DNA of 64,000 bases from Methylobacterium frigidaeris (GCF_022179185.1 NZ_BPQJ01000015.1:96841-160840), one strand, 5' to 3'. Positions 1 through 8,737 are shown, counted from the stretch's first letter. The notes: generated by a model from the sequence alone, not told the origin. Program-made: numbers and translations.

Positions 1-240
1 TGCTTGCGCGACCTCGCGGTGCCGGCGGTGACCGAGTGGCGCCACGATCCCTGGTCGCGCGGCTCCTGGGCGGTGGTGCCGCCGGGCCATACGGGTGCCC
101 GCGACCTCCTCAAGGAGGCGGTGGGCGAGCGGATCTGGTTTGCCGGCGAGGCCCTGTCACGGGAGCAATGGGGCACGGCGGGCGGCGCCTACGCGGAGGG
201 CGAGCGGGCAGCGGACGCGATCGCGGCGGCGCTCCACTAA
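1..240 (+). CDS. Flavin monoamine oxidase family protein, C-terminal end (partial)
   Basis: Only the last 79 codons are in the window; the reading frame is open from base 1, so the gene begins upstream. The tail contains the pattern of the C-terminal FAD-binding segment of flavin amine oxidases: a W-F-A-G-E-A stretch, then an E-Q-W-G-T-A-G-G-A-Y segment followed by the helix that closes the gene (A-A-D-A-I-A-A-A-L). In this family that segment contacts the isoalloxazine ring of FAD, and the enzymes oxidise amines or use the fold in related reactions. The substrate cannot be told from this fragment. The stop TAA lies at 238-240 and the next gene begins 43 bases later on the same strand. Confidence 0.8.
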   Translation, partial: CLRDLAVPAVTEWRHDPWSRGSWAVVPPGHTGARDLLKEAVGERIWFAGEALSREQWGTAGGAYAEGERAADAIAAALH

Positions 241-283
241 AATCCACATTGGGTTTGTTCACCGCGATCCCTAGATTCCCCGC

Positions 284-754
284 ATGCTCACACGTGTCTT
301 CACCCTCCTGCTCCTCATCGGTGTGTCCTGCGCCGCCGAGGCCCAGCCCCTGACCCGCAACGTGCTCAAGGGCACCTGCGAGACGCTCGTCGTCGCCGGG
401 CGCGACGTCAGCCCGACCTGCGGCGAGAGCATTGTCAACACGGTCCAGGGTCGGCGCACCTCGTTCGACTTCACCTCCAGCGACGGCACCACCGTCAGCT
501 TCAGCGGCACCGGCATGCCGCAGGACCGCCAGGAGGAGGTCGGAGTCGACGCGCTCCAGCCGGTCAGCGCCGTGATCCTGTCCGTGAAGGGCCCGGACGG
601 CGGCATCACCCGCGACACCCTGATGACCGTCGGCTCCTGCCGCTTCCCGGCGTCTAGCCCCGGCCGCTCCACGGTCGCCTGCGCGGCCGACACCCAGCGC
701 GGTCGCTTCGAGGGGACGTTCACGACCGCGAGCGAGGCAGCGCCGGGGAGGTAG
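284..754 (+). CDS. Hypothetical exported protein
   Basis: 156 residues. The first 20 residues form a clean Sec signal peptide: M-L-T-R, then a leucine-rich core, and an A-E-A cleavage site before Q21. The mature part is a small, Thr/Ser/Gly-rich, probably beta-rich domain with four cysteines (residues 32, 46, 119, 133) that could form two disulphides in the periplasm. I do not recognise a family. It follows the amine oxidase fragment by 43 bases on the same strand. Function unknown. Confidence 0.6.
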   Translation: MLTRVFTLLLLIGVSCAAEAQPLTRNVLKGTCETLVVAGRDVSPTCGESIVNTVQGRRTSFDFTSSDGTTVSFSGTGMPQDRQEEVGVDALQPVSAVILSVKGPDGGITRDTLMTVGSCRFPASSPGRSTVACAADTQRGRFEGTFTTASEAAPGR

Positions 755-853
755 CCTGAACTGTCAGTCCTTTGATTTTGCTTCGGTTTCCTGGGCAGTC
801 CTGCTAGCCTCCACGCCGATAATCTCCACGACTCGAAGGGTGAGCGAACCGCG

Positions 854-1234
854 ATGGTCGATGCACCGACGCCGGACAACACCCTTCTGCTCCGCCAGAT
901 GCAGGGGATCCGTCGTGACCTCCACGAGACGCACGAGCGCGAGGCGCGGCTGATCGAACTCGTCAACCGGCTGGCCCTGCGCATGGACGAGGGGTTCGGG
1001 CGCGTCCGCGAGGAATTCGGGCGGGTTCGCGAAAATTTCGGCCGCGTGCGCGAGGATATCGGCGGCGTCCGCGGGGAGGTCGCCACCCTCCGGGAAGACG
1101 TCGAATCTCTGCAGCGCGATGTCGACGGGCTCCGCGGAGATCTCGTCCTCATGGAGAACCGGGCGCTCACCGCGATCTCCGAGACGCGACGCCTGCCCGA
1201 ACGTGTCGACGGTCTCACCGACGACGGCGAGTGA
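854..1234 (+). CDS. Hypothetical coiled-coil protein with heptad repeats
   Basis: 126 residues, highly charged. From about residue 48 the protein is an almost perfect series of seven-residue units: FGRVRE occurs at residues 48, 55 and 62 and decays into related units (IGGVRGE, VATLRED, VESLQRD, VDGLRGD), so the DNA carries a 21-base tandem repeat at about 995-1060. The pattern of a large hydrophobic residue at position 1 and Val/Leu at position 4 is that of a left-handed parallel coiled coil, so it likely oligomerises. No signal peptide or membrane segment. Similar short coiled-coil proteins are common in Methylobacterium-type genomes without known function. ATG start chosen because a GA-rich stretch (AAGGGTGAGCG) precedes it. 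Confidence 0.6.
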   Translation: MVDAPTPDNTLLLRQMQGIRRDLHETHEREARLIELVNRLALRMDEGFGRVREEFGRVRENFGRVREDIGGVRGEVATLREDVESLQRDVDGLRGDLVLMENRALTAISETRRLPERVDGLTDDGE

Positions 1235-1273
1235 ACAGGAGACGACTGGAAAGAAGCGGTTTCGGAGGCCAAG

Positions 1274-1661
1274 TCAGCGAAGGACGTCTGTCCGGATCGC
1301 CAGATCGGAAGTTTTTCATGATCGGTCGGATGATCAGCACCGTGAGCTGTCGTTCCGCTGCCGGCGCCAGGCAGGCACGATCACCGGACGATAATCCGGC
1401 GGCCCGCGTCGCACCGCGCAGCCCGCCTGCAGCAATGGCGTGTTGCCGTTCGAAGGGAATGATGTCGCCGTGCAATGGATCGGGCATGGCGGCAACCATC
1501 TCCCGCGTGCCGCCCCGCTCGACGAGCTTTGCAACCACTTACGAACAATTTACGGCCCCCATGATGGCCGTCCCGAGCGCAATCCGCACTCGCTCCTCTC
1601 CCGGTTCGTTGATGAGCAGGACGAGCAGAGCGGAGGCATCCAGGACGTAGCGCTCGGTCAA
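1274..1661 (-). pseudogene. vapC: Decayed VapC-type PIN-domain toxin
   Basis: Read on the minus strand from a TTG at 1661, the translation starts T-E-R-Y-V-L-D-A-S-A-L-L and continues to G-A-V-N-C-S, then hits TAA at 1539-1541 where family members have Glu (S-E-V-V-A-K). After the stop the frame resumes with VVAKLVERGG and the C-terminal PIN region G-L-S-S-G-D-R-A-C-L-A. Near 1330 a one-base shift moves the frame to S-D-R-S, followed by TGA (1316-1318) where Trp is usual, and the end K-T-S-D-L-A-I-R-T-D-V-L-R. PIN-domain VapC proteins are Mg-dependent RNases. With two nonsense changes and one frameshift this copy should be inactive. The TTG overlaps the stop of the antitoxin remnant, the normal vapBC arrangement. 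Confidence 0.8.
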
Positions 1662-1911
1662 TCCCCGTCGCCGCTGCTCTCGGCCCAGCAGTCCGCGATC
1701 AGCTCATCGGCGAAGCTGACGCCATCCGGCACGAGCTGCCGCATGATCCTGCGGGCATTGTTGATGGCGGAAGCCAGGGATTTGACGTGAAGCTCACCGT
1801 CGACGACCTCGACGATGACGGTATCGCCGATATTGATTCTGAGCTGTACCGGAACTCCGCCGGGATGGTGAGCATCTCGCCAGCCTCGATTTTGGCGGCC
1901 TGTGAGGTCAC
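1658..1911 (-). pseudogene. vapB: Decayed VapB/AbrB-type antitoxin
   Basis: From a GTG at 1911 the minus strand reads V-T-S-Q-A-A-K-I-E-A-G-E-M-L-T-I-P-A-E-F-R, the swapped-hairpin AbrB N-terminus. A one-base loss around 1840-1850 then shifts the frame; the remainder (I-N-I-G-D-T-V-I-V-E-V-V-D-G-E-L, then S-L-A-S-A-I and D-G-V-S-F-A-D-E-L-I-A) is a good VapB tail ending at TGA 1658-1660. In the intact family this protein dimerises, binds the operator of its own operon and neutralises VapC. Both partners are broken here, which fits loss of the pair without selection for toxin activity. Confidence 0.75.
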
Positions 1912-1942
1912 GACCCGCTTTCCATGCCTTGATCGATGCGTG

Positions 1943-2036
1943 ATACCGCCGCACCTTCGAACGGACGCGTTCGAAGGTGCCAGGCAAGCCCGAATGGGCG
2001 CCGGCGCTGACGCGTCGATGCGAAGGCATGAGAGTA
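1943..2036 (+). repeat. Intergenic palindromic repeat, copy 1
   Basis: Contains a perfect 13-base inverted repeat (GCACCTTCGAACG, loop GACG, then its complement) at 1951-1980, followed by a conserved stretch GGCAAGCCCGAATGGGCGCC and GGCGCTGACGCG. A closely matching copy lies at 63099-63190 and a partial inverted copy at 63941-64000. It sits between the decayed vapB and the end of tex. Confidence 0.75.
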
Positions 2037-2138
2037 GGCTCGCAATACGGATGGGACCCGAGGAGCGCGGAACCGCGATCGGCACCTCGCGAGGACTCGA
2101 CCTGGGCAGGGTCCTGCCGGGGCACACCGCCCGTTGCG

Positions 2139-4454
2139 TCAGCGCCGCGACCCACGATCCAGCCCCGCCTTGCGCAGGGCATCCGCCAGCGCCCCGCCGC
2201 CCGCCGGCTCCTCGCGGCGCCCCTGCTGGCGCAGGGCGTCGCGGCGGGGCGCGTCGCGATGCTGACCGCTCGATTGCCGGGCGCCGATCTCGTCGTCGAG
2301 GCGCATGGTGAGCGAGATGCGCTTGCGCGGCGCATCGACGTCCAGCACCTTCACCCGCACCACGTCGCCGGGCTTCACCACCGCCCGCGGGTCCTTCACG
2401 AAGGTCTTGGACAGGGCCGAGATGTGGACGAGCCCGTCCTGATGCACGCCGATATCGACGAAGGCGCCGAAGGCGGCGACGTTGGTCACCACCCCCTCCA
2501 GCACCATGCCGGGCTTGAGGTCGCTGATGGTTTCGACGCCCTCCTGGAAGGTCGCGGTCCTGAAGGTCGGGCGCGGGTCGCGGCCGGGCTTCTCCAGCTC
2601 GGCGATGATGTCGGTGACGGTCGGCAACCCGAAGGACTCGTCGGTGAAGGTCCTGGGGTTCAGGCCTTTCAGCACCGTTCCGTTGCCGATCACCGCCTTG
2701 ATGTCGCTCTTCGTCGCCTGGAGGATGCGGCGCACCACCGGATAGGCCTCCGGGTGCACGCCCGAGGCGTCGAGCGGGTCGTCGCCGTTCTGGATCCGCA
2801 GGAAGCCCGCCGACAACTCGAACGCCTTCGGTCCGAGCCCCGCGACCTTCTTCAGCCCCGTGCGGCTGCGGAACGGCCCGTTGGTGTCGCGATGCGCGAC
2901 AATGTTCTGCGCCACCCGCTCGCTCAAGCCGGAGACCCGGGCCAGCAGCGGGCCGGAGGCGGTGTTGACGTCGACTCCGACGCCGTTCACGCAATCCTCC
3001 ACCACCGCGTCGAGGGAGCGCGACAGCTTTGCCTCCGCCAGATCGTGCTGGTACTGGCCGACGCCGATCGCCTTCGGCTCGATCTTCACCAGTTCTGCCA
3101 GCGGGTCCTGCAGGCGCCGGGCGATCGAGACCGCACCGCGCAACGACACGTCGAGCCCCGGCAGTTCCTGGCTCGCATAGGCCGAGGCCGAGTAGACCGA
3201 GGCGCCGGCCTCCGACACCATGACCTTGGTGAGCGTCAGCTCCGGTTGCTTGGCGATCAGCTCGGCGGCCAGCCGATCGGTCTCCCGGGAGGCGGTGCCG
3301 TTGCCGATGGCGACGAGCTCCACCCCATGCGCCCGGCAGAGCTTCGCCAGGGTCATCAGCGACCCGTTCCAGTCGCGCCGCGGCTCGTGCGGGTAGATCG
3401 TGTCGGTGGCCACGACCTTGCCGGTGGCGTCCACCACCGCGACCTTCACGCCGGTACGGTAGCCCGGATCGAGGCCGAGCGTCGGCCGGGCCCCGGCGGG
3501 CGCCGCGAGCAGCAGGTCGCGCAGGTTGCCGGCGAAGACCCGTACGGCCTCCGTCTCGGCGGCGTCCCATAGCCGGGCGCGCAGGTCGAGCTCGATCGAG
3601 AGCCGGAGCTTGGTGCGCCAGGCCCAGCGCACCGCCTCCATCAGCCAGCGGTCGCCGGGCCGGCCGCGGTCCTGGATCCCCACTGACAGCGCGATGCGGC
3701 CATCGTAGAGGCTCTGCGCATCGACGCCTTCCGGGGCCTCGTCGAGGCGCAGGTCCAGCACCTCCTCCTTCTCGCCCCGGAACAGGGCCAGCACCCGGTG
3801 CGAGGGGAGGCGCGTCAGGGGCTCGGAGAAGTCGAAATAGTCGGAGAACTTGGCGCCGGCCTGCTCCTTGCCCACGCGCACCCGCGAGACGAGCTTGCCG
3901 CGGGCCCAGAACGCCTCGCGCAACTGCCCGACCAGCTCGGCATTCTCGGCGAAGCGCTCGACCAGGATGGCCCGGGCGCCCTCCAGAGCCGCCTCCGGCG
4001 TCGCCACGCCCTTCCCCTCGTCGACGAACGGGGCGGCGGCATGCAGCGGCACCTGATCGGGACGGGTCAGCAGCGCCTCGGCGAGCGGACCGAGGCCCGC
4101 CTCGCGGGCGATCTGCGCCTTGGTGCGGCGCTTCGGCTTGAACGGCAGGTAGAGGTCCTCGAGCCGCGCCTTGGTGTCCGCGGCGAGGATCTGGCCCTTC
4201 AGCGCGTCGTCGAGCTTGCCCTGCGCGCCCACGCTCTCGAGGATCGCGGCACGGCGCGCCTCCAGCTCGCGCAGGTACCGCAGGCGCTCCTCGAGCGTGC
4301 GCAGCTGCGCGTCATCGAGGGTGCCGGTCGCCTCCTTGCGGTAGCGGGCGATGAACGGCACCGTCGACCCGCCGTCCAGAAGCTCCACCGCCGCCTTGAC
4401 CTGCCAGTCCTGCGCGCCGAGTTCGATGGCGATGCGCTGGGTGATGCTGGACAT
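2139..4454 (-). CDS. tex: Tex-family transcription accessory / RNA-binding protein
   Basis: 771 residues, the usual length for Tex. Order of domains: N-terminal helical region (about 1-200), YqgF/RNase H-like domain with T-L-G-L-D-P-G-Y-R-T-G and later the A-I-G-N-G-T-A-S-R-E-T stretch (about 320-450), helix-hairpin-helix region (about 490-560, V-A-G-L-G-P-K-A-F), and a C-terminal S1 RNA-binding domain (about 645-715, M-V-L-E-G-V-V-T-N-V-A-A-F-G-A-F-V-D). Tex proteins bind nucleic acids through S1 and affect transcription; the precise biochemical role differs by species. ATG start at 4454 gives the canonical N-terminus. Single gene; no clear terminator downstream, only the repeat element. Confidence 0.95.
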   Translation of the reverse strand: MSSITQRIAIELGAQDWQVKAAVELLDGGSTVPFIARYRKEATGTLDDAQLRTLEERLRYLRELEARRAAILESVGAQGKLDDALKGQILAADTKARLEDLYLPFKPKRRTKAQIAREAGLGPLAEALLTRPDQVPLHAAAPFVDEGKGVATPEAALEGARAILVERFAENAELVGQLREAFWARGKLVSRVRVGKEQAGAKFSDYFDFSEPLTRLPSHRVLALFRGEKEEVLDLRLDEAPEGVDAQSLYDGRIALSVGIQDRGRPGDRWLMEAVRWAWRTKLRLSIELDLRARLWDAAETEAVRVFAGNLRDLLLAAPAGARPTLGLDPGYRTGVKVAVVDATGKVVATDTIYPHEPRRDWNGSLMTLAKLCRAHGVELVAIGNGTASRETDRLAAELIAKQPELTLTKVMVSEAGASVYSASAYASQELPGLDVSLRGAVSIARRLQDPLAELVKIEPKAIGVGQYQHDLAEAKLSRSLDAVVEDCVNGVGVDVNTASGPLLARVSGLSERVAQNIVAHRDTNGPFRSRTGLKKVAGLGPKAFELSAGFLRIQNGDDPLDASGVHPEAYPVVRRILQATKSDIKAVIGNGTVLKGLNPRTFTDESFGLPTVTDIIAELEKPGRDPRPTFRTATFQEGVETISDLKPGMVLEGVVTNVAAFGAFVDIGVHQDGLVHISALSKTFVKDPRAVVKPGDVVRVKVLDVDAPRKRISLTMRLDDEIGARQSSGQHRDAPRRDALRQQGRREEPAGGGALADALRKAGLDRGSRR

Positions 4455-4537
4455 GACGACTCCGCGATTCGGGGGCGACGGGGAGGCGTGTCCTTAGAGG
4501 GGTTGGGCGCGCGTTGGAAGGGTGGCTCCGCCCCCCG

Positions 4538-4966
4538 TCAGGCGTTCGGGGCGCCAGGCGCCTTCGCAGCCCGTCCGTCCGGGCGCCGCGACCAGGTCTC
4601 GCGCTCGGCACGTGGGAACAGGGCGCAGCACGCGACCTGGCTCAACGCGATGACGGGGAGGAGCAGGATGAAGCCGAGGACCACCTTGTCGACCCCTCCC
4701 GGCAGGCGCCAGAGCGCCGCGCCGTCCATGATCGCGAGGACCAGGCTCAGTTGCCCGCCCATGAGCCAGCCGTAGCGCTGGCCGGCCGGCAAGCGCCGCT
4801 CGGCCCATGGCAGCGTCACCCCGAAGACCACGATGGACCAGGCCACCAGACCGGCCACCAGGGGGATCAGGGCAGGATCCAGCGTGCCGGTCAGCACGAT
4901 GCGCATGACGTGGAAGAGCGCCGCACCGACGCCGCCCGCGACGAGGAGAAAGAGGAAACGGGGCAT
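4538..4966 (-). CDS. Hypothetical four-helix membrane protein
   Basis: 142 residues with about four hydrophobic segments (near residues 3-25, 35-55, 68-88, 93-115) and a basic cytoplasmic tail. A YGWLMGGQLSL stretch precedes the third helix. No conserved catalytic motif seen. It lies upstream of tex on the same strand with an 83-base gap and may be cotranscribed with it. Family not recognised; function unknown. Confidence 0.6.
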   Translation of the reverse strand: MPRFLFLLVAGGVGAALFHVMRIVLTGTLDPALIPLVAGLVAWSIVVFGVTLPWAERRLPAGQRYGWLMGGQLSLVLAIMDGAALWRLPGGVDKVVLGFILLLPVIALSQVACCALFPRAERETWSRRPDGRAAKAPGAPNA

Positions 4967-5147
4967 GCCGGGCTCCCGCGCGGGCTGATCGCCCTTGCCG
5001 TTGCGACAGTCACACCCAACCAGCCCTTAGGTCAAGCGAGGTGCGCGCGGCCGTAGCCAAGTATCCGGGGCCGTCGTCCGGAATCGAAGGCGGGTGGCCG
5101 TCGAGAATCGGCCACCCGCTGGACTTGGTGGAAGCGTCGAGCGCGTC

Positions 5148-6122
5148 TCAGCGCACTCCGCCCGCCGGCAGCACTCCGGTCGGGGCCGGGACGCGGCGCA
5201 TCCGCTCGCGGTGGGCGGTGTAGAGGCCGCTGCCGCAGATCACCAGCACGCCGAGGCCCATATAGGCGTCGGGCACCGTGCCGAAGAACAGGAAGCCGAG
5301 GAGGCCGGCCCAGATGATCTGGCTGTAGGAGAACGGCACCAGGGTCGAAGCCGGGGCGTGGCGATAGGCGATGGTGACGATCCAGTGCCCGGCGGTCGAG
5401 ATGAAGCCGATGGCGGCGCCGATCGCGACCTGGGTCAGGTTCGGGGTCTCCCAGACGAAGGGCACGATCGCCGACAGGATCAGGAAGCCGACGATCGCCG
5501 ACCAGGTCATGGTGGTCTGCGGTGCGTCGTAGCCGTTGATCTTGCGGGTCACGACCAGGGCGGCAGCCCAGAACAGGGCCGAGACGATCGGCAGGATGGC
5601 CGCGGCCTGGAACGCGCTGGTGCCCGGCCGCACGATGATCAGTACGCCGAGGAGGCCGACGAGGGAGGCGATCCAGCGGCGGGCGCCGACCTTCTCGCCG
5701 AGCACCGGGATCGACAGGGCAGTGACGAAGATCGGCGACACGAAGGCGATCGCGGTGATCTCGGCCACCGGCAGGGTGCGCAGGCCAGCGAGGAAGAGGA
5801 GGGAGGATCCGACGAGGGCGATGCCGCGCACCACCTGCAGGCCCGGCCGCGCACTGCGGAACGGTGAGGCGCCTCGCTTGAGCTGCGCGCGCACCAGGGC
5901 GGCGACCAGCATCACGGCGAGGAAGCCGACGTAGCGCAGCCACGCCACCTCGATTCCGGAGAGCTGCCCGGTGAGGTACTTGGCAGTGGCGTCGGAGCTC
6001 GACAGGAAGACGGTGGAGATCACCACCAGCACGATGCCGCGCAGCGGCTGGTCGCCGAGCAGGGCCGGCAGGGCCGGGCGGGCGGAGGGGGCGGCGGCGA
6101 CGGGGAGTGTCAGGGTGGCCAC
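5148..6122 (-). CDS. DMT-superfamily (EamA) inner-membrane transporter
   Basis: 324 residues with ten predicted transmembrane helices in two homologous halves, the EamA repeat arrangement. The first half has an S-S-D-A-T-A-K-Y stretch after helix 1 and the R-Y-V-G-F motif in helix 2; the second half ends in G-A-L-L/F-F-G-T-V-P-D-A-Y type sequence. DMT/EamA proteins export or import small metabolites such as amino acids or sugars; the substrate is not predictable. Start codon is GTG at 6122; no strong ribosome-binding site is visible, so an internal start a few codons later is possible. Monocistronic. Confidence 0.85.
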   Translation of the reverse strand: MATLTLPVAAAPSARPALPALLGDQPLRGIVLVVISTVFLSSSDATAKYLTGQLSGIEVAWLRYVGFLAVMLVAALVRAQLKRGASPFRSARPGLQVVRGIALVGSSLLFLAGLRTLPVAEITAIAFVSPIFVTALSIPVLGEKVGARRWIASLVGLLGVLIIVRPGTSAFQAAAILPIVSALFWAAALVVTRKINGYDAPQTTMTWSAIVGFLILSAIVPFVWETPNLTQVAIGAAIGFISTAGHWIVTIAYRHAPASTLVPFSYSQIIWAGLLGFLFFGTVPDAYMGLGVLVICGSGLYTAHRERMRRVPAPTGVLPAGGVR

Positions 6123-6426
6123 GGGGCTAACGGCGGGTGCGGATGAGGGACCTCATCTGTAGCATCGCCCCGGCCAGCTCAGCCGTGCCGATTGCGCGCC
6201 ACGGCCATGCTGCCTGATCAGCCCTAGTTAAGGCGCGCTTTACCGGATCGTGTCGGGCCGGCGGCGACTTGCGAGATCGCCGCCATCATCCCGCCGCAAG
6301 CGTTACGGGTGTAACCTGAAAGAACCATGAAGACTTTTCGTCTTCGCCGGAACCGGGTTTGGAATTGCGTGTTGTTTCGCCCGCGCAGGGTCAAGGCCCT
6401 GCGCGGGCGCAAGTGGCGGCAGCCTG
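6123..6426. other. Gene-free stretch between the DMT transporter and ybdD
   Basis: 304 bases without a credible ORF. It holds a short inverted repeat (GAAGAC-TTTTC-GTCTTC near 6329-6345) and the strong hairpin listed separately at 6379-6408. The upstream part (about 6130-6260) should carry the promoter of the minus-strand transporter gene, but I see no convincing -35/-10 pair. Confidence 0.5.
6379..6408 (-). terminator. Strong hairpin after ybdD (terminator-like)
   Basis: Perfect 12-base inverted repeat (GCCCGCGCAGGG, 6-base loop, complement) 18 bases past the ybdD stop. There is no T tract on the minus strand after it, so it may be a transcript-stabilising hairpin or a weak terminator rather than a classical intrinsic terminator. 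Confidence 0.5.
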
Positions 6427-6669
6427 TCAGCAGCAGCGGAAGCCGCCGCGGCCGCCGACGCCGAAGCGGGCGTTCTGACGCTCGCGGAAGAACTCCGTCG
6501 GGGTCATCGGCTCCTGGTCGGGGTGAGTCTTGCGGATATGGGCGACGTAGGTGTCGTAATTGCCCTGGCCGACCATCAGCCGCGCGCCGTCGCAGACGCA
6601 GCGCGTCAGGGCCGCCCAGCGCTCCCGCAGGGCCTGACCGTTCACTTGCCCGTTCAGTTGGGCCTTCAT
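6427..6669 (-). CDS. YbdD/YjiX family (DUF466) small protein
   Basis: 80 residues. It carries the family signature: G-Q-G-N-Y-D-T-Y-V-A-H-I-R-K-T-H-P-D followed by M-T-P-T-E-F-F-R-E-R-Q-N-A-R-F, and ends in a Gly/Arg/Cys tail. Members are almost always encoded directly after CstA/BtsT-type transporters and appear to be needed for their activity. Here the start lies only 4 bases after the cstA stop, so the two are cotranscribed. An upstream in-frame extension exists but overlaps cstA; the ATG at 6669 gives the normal length. Confidence 0.9.
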   Translation of the reverse strand: MKAQLNGQVNGQALRERWAALTRCVCDGARLMVGQGNYDTYVAHIRKTHPDQEPMTPTEFFRERQNARFGVGGRGGFRCC

Positions 6670-6673
6670 CGGC

Positions 6674-8737
6674 TCACTCCGCCGCCGCCGGCATCGCCCG
6701 CGGATCCGCCTCGACGGCGGTCCAGCGGTCGGTGCGGTAGGCCTTGAGGCAGGCCCGGACGCCGAAGGCGATGATCGCCACCACGACGCCGACGAAGACG
6801 AGCGCCAGCACCGCGTCGATGCGGTCGTTGAAGATGATCTGGCGCATCTGGTCGGCGCTCTTGGCCGGGGCCAGCACCTTGCCCTCGGCGAGCGCGGTCG
6901 CGTAGCGGTCGGCATGCGCCAGGAAGCCCACCCGCGGATCGGCGGAGAAGACCTTCTGGAGGCCGGCGGTCAGGGTGCAGGCGACCAGCCAGAGCGTCGG
7001 CACGATGGTGACGAGGGCGTATCGCTCCCGCTTCATCTTGAAGATGACCACGGTGCAGAGGGTCAGGGCGATCGCCGCCAGCATCTGGTTCGAGATGCCG
7101 AAGAGCGGCCACAGGGTGTTCACGCCGCCGAGGGGATCGGTGACGCCCTGGTAGAGGAAGAAGCCCCAGGCCGCGACGCAGAGGCCCGTCGCCACGATGC
7201 TCGGGCCCCAGGACGCCGTGTCCTTGAAGGCCGGCACCGCGACGCCGATCAGGTCCTGGAGCATGAAGCGCCCGGCCCGCGTCCCGGCATCGACGGCGGT
7301 GAGGATGAACAGGGCCTCGAACAGGATGGCGAAGTGGTACCAGAACGCCATCATCGTCTTGCCGCCGATGACGCTCGAGATGATGTGGGCCATGCCCACC
7401 GCCAGGGTCGGCGCGCCGCCGGCCCGCGAGATCACCGTGTGCTCGCCGACATCGGCCGCGGTCTGCTTGATGGTGTCGGCGGTGATCGGGAAGCCCATGG
7501 CGGTGACCGCCGCGGACGCGCTCTCCGGCGTGGTGCCGACCACAGCGGCCGGCGAGTTCATGGTGAAGTACACGCCCGGATCGATGACGCTGGCGGCGAC
7601 GAGCGCCATCACGGCGACGAACGATTCCATCAGCATGCCGCCATAGCCGATGAAGCGGGCATTGACCTCGTTGTCGATCAGCTTCGGGGTGGTGCCCGAG
7701 GAGATCAGGCTGTGAAAGCCCGACACCGCGCCGCAGGCGATGGTGATGAACAGGAACGGGAACAGCGAGCCCGACCAGACCGGTCCCGTGCCGTCGACGA
7801 ACTTCGTCACCGCCGGCATCTGGAGATGGGGCGCCAGCACCAGGATGCCGAGCGCCAGGCCCACGATGGTGCCGATCTTGAGGAAGGTCGAGAGATAGTC
7901 GCGCGGCGCCAGCAGCAGCCAGACCGGCAGGATCGAGGCGACGAAGCCGTAGCCGATCAGCATCCAGCACAGCTGCGTGCCCGTGAAGGTGAACATCGCC
8001 GCGAGGGCGGGATCCTCGGCGACGGTCTGGCCGAAGATGATCGCCGCCATCAGCAGCACGAAGCCGAGGATCGAGACCTCGCCGATGCGGCCCGGGCGGA
8101 TCCAGCGCGAGTAGACGCCCATCAGCAGCGCGATCGGGATCGTCGCCATCACCGTGAAGGTGCCCCATGGGCTCTCGGCCAGCGCCTTGACGACGATGAG
8201 CGCCAGCACCGCCAGGATGATGACCATGATCAGGAAGGCGCCGAACAGCGCGACGATTCCGGGAATCGTGCCGAGCTCGGCGCGGATCAGCTCGCCGAGC
8301 GAGCGGCCGTCACGGCGCATCGAGACGAACAGCACCATGAAGTCCTGCACGGCGCCGGCCAGCACCACACCGGCGAGGATCCACAGCAGACCCGGCAGGT
8401 AGCCCATCTGGGCGGCGAGCACCGGGCCGACCAGTGGGCCGGCGCCCGCGATCGCCGCGAAGTGGTGGCCGAACAGCACGTACTTGTCTGTCGGGACGTA
8501 ATCGAGCCCGTCATTGTGACGGACCGCCGGGGTCTCGCGGGTCGGATCGAGCCGCATGATGCGGTCGGCGATGTAGAGCGAGTAGTAGCGGTAGGCGATG
8601 AGGTAGACCGAGACCGCCGCGACGACGATCCAGAGGGCGTTGATGGTCTCGCCGCGCTGCGTCGCCACCACGGCGAGGGCGGCGGCTCCGAGCGCGCCCA
8701 CGAGGGCCCAGGGGCCGTGCTTCCGGACGGCTGTCAT
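6674..8737 (-). CDS. cstA: CstA-family carbon starvation / peptide or pyruvate transporter
   Basis: 687 residues, very hydrophobic, about 16-18 membrane helices, full length for the CstA/BtsT family. Seen motifs include P-T-D-K-Y-V-L-F-G-H-H-F-A-A-I-A-G-A-G-P near residue 80, and G-T-T-P-K-L-I around 335. Family members import peptides (CstA) or pyruvate (BtsT/CstA) under carbon limitation; which applies here is unknown. I prefer the ATG at 8737 because the GGGAGG ribosome-binding site ends 9 bases before it, while the ATG at 8746 abuts that site. It forms an operon with ybdD. A LuxR-type regulator gene lies 413 bases upstream on the same strand and could act on it. Confidence 0.93.
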   Translation of the reverse strand: MTAVRKHGPWALVGALGAAALAVVATQRGETINALWIVVAAVSVYLIAYRYYSLYIADRIMRLDPTRETPAVRHNDGLDYVPTDKYVLFGHHFAAIAGAGPLVGPVLAAQMGYLPGLLWILAGVVLAGAVQDFMVLFVSMRRDGRSLGELIRAELGTIPGIVALFGAFLIMVIILAVLALIVVKALAESPWGTFTVMATIPIALLMGVYSRWIRPGRIGEVSILGFVLLMAAIIFGQTVAEDPALAAMFTFTGTQLCWMLIGYGFVASILPVWLLLAPRDYLSTFLKIGTIVGLALGILVLAPHLQMPAVTKFVDGTGPVWSGSLFPFLFITIACGAVSGFHSLISSGTTPKLIDNEVNARFIGYGGMLMESFVAVMALVAASVIDPGVYFTMNSPAAVVGTTPESASAAVTAMGFPITADTIKQTAADVGEHTVISRAGGAPTLAVGMAHIISSVIGGKTMMAFWYHFAILFEALFILTAVDAGTRAGRFMLQDLIGVAVPAFKDTASWGPSIVATGLCVAAWGFFLYQGVTDPLGGVNTLWPLFGISNQMLAAIALTLCTVVIFKMKRERYALVTIVPTLWLVACTLTAGLQKVFSADPRVGFLAHADRYATALAEGKVLAPAKSADQMRQIIFNDRIDAVLALVFVGVVVAIIAFGVRACLKAYRTDRWTAVEADPRAMPAAAE

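Noticed and set aside
1977..3572. Plus-strand open frame of 531 codons over tex
   Set aside because: Antisense shadow; the tex frame carries all recognisable domains.
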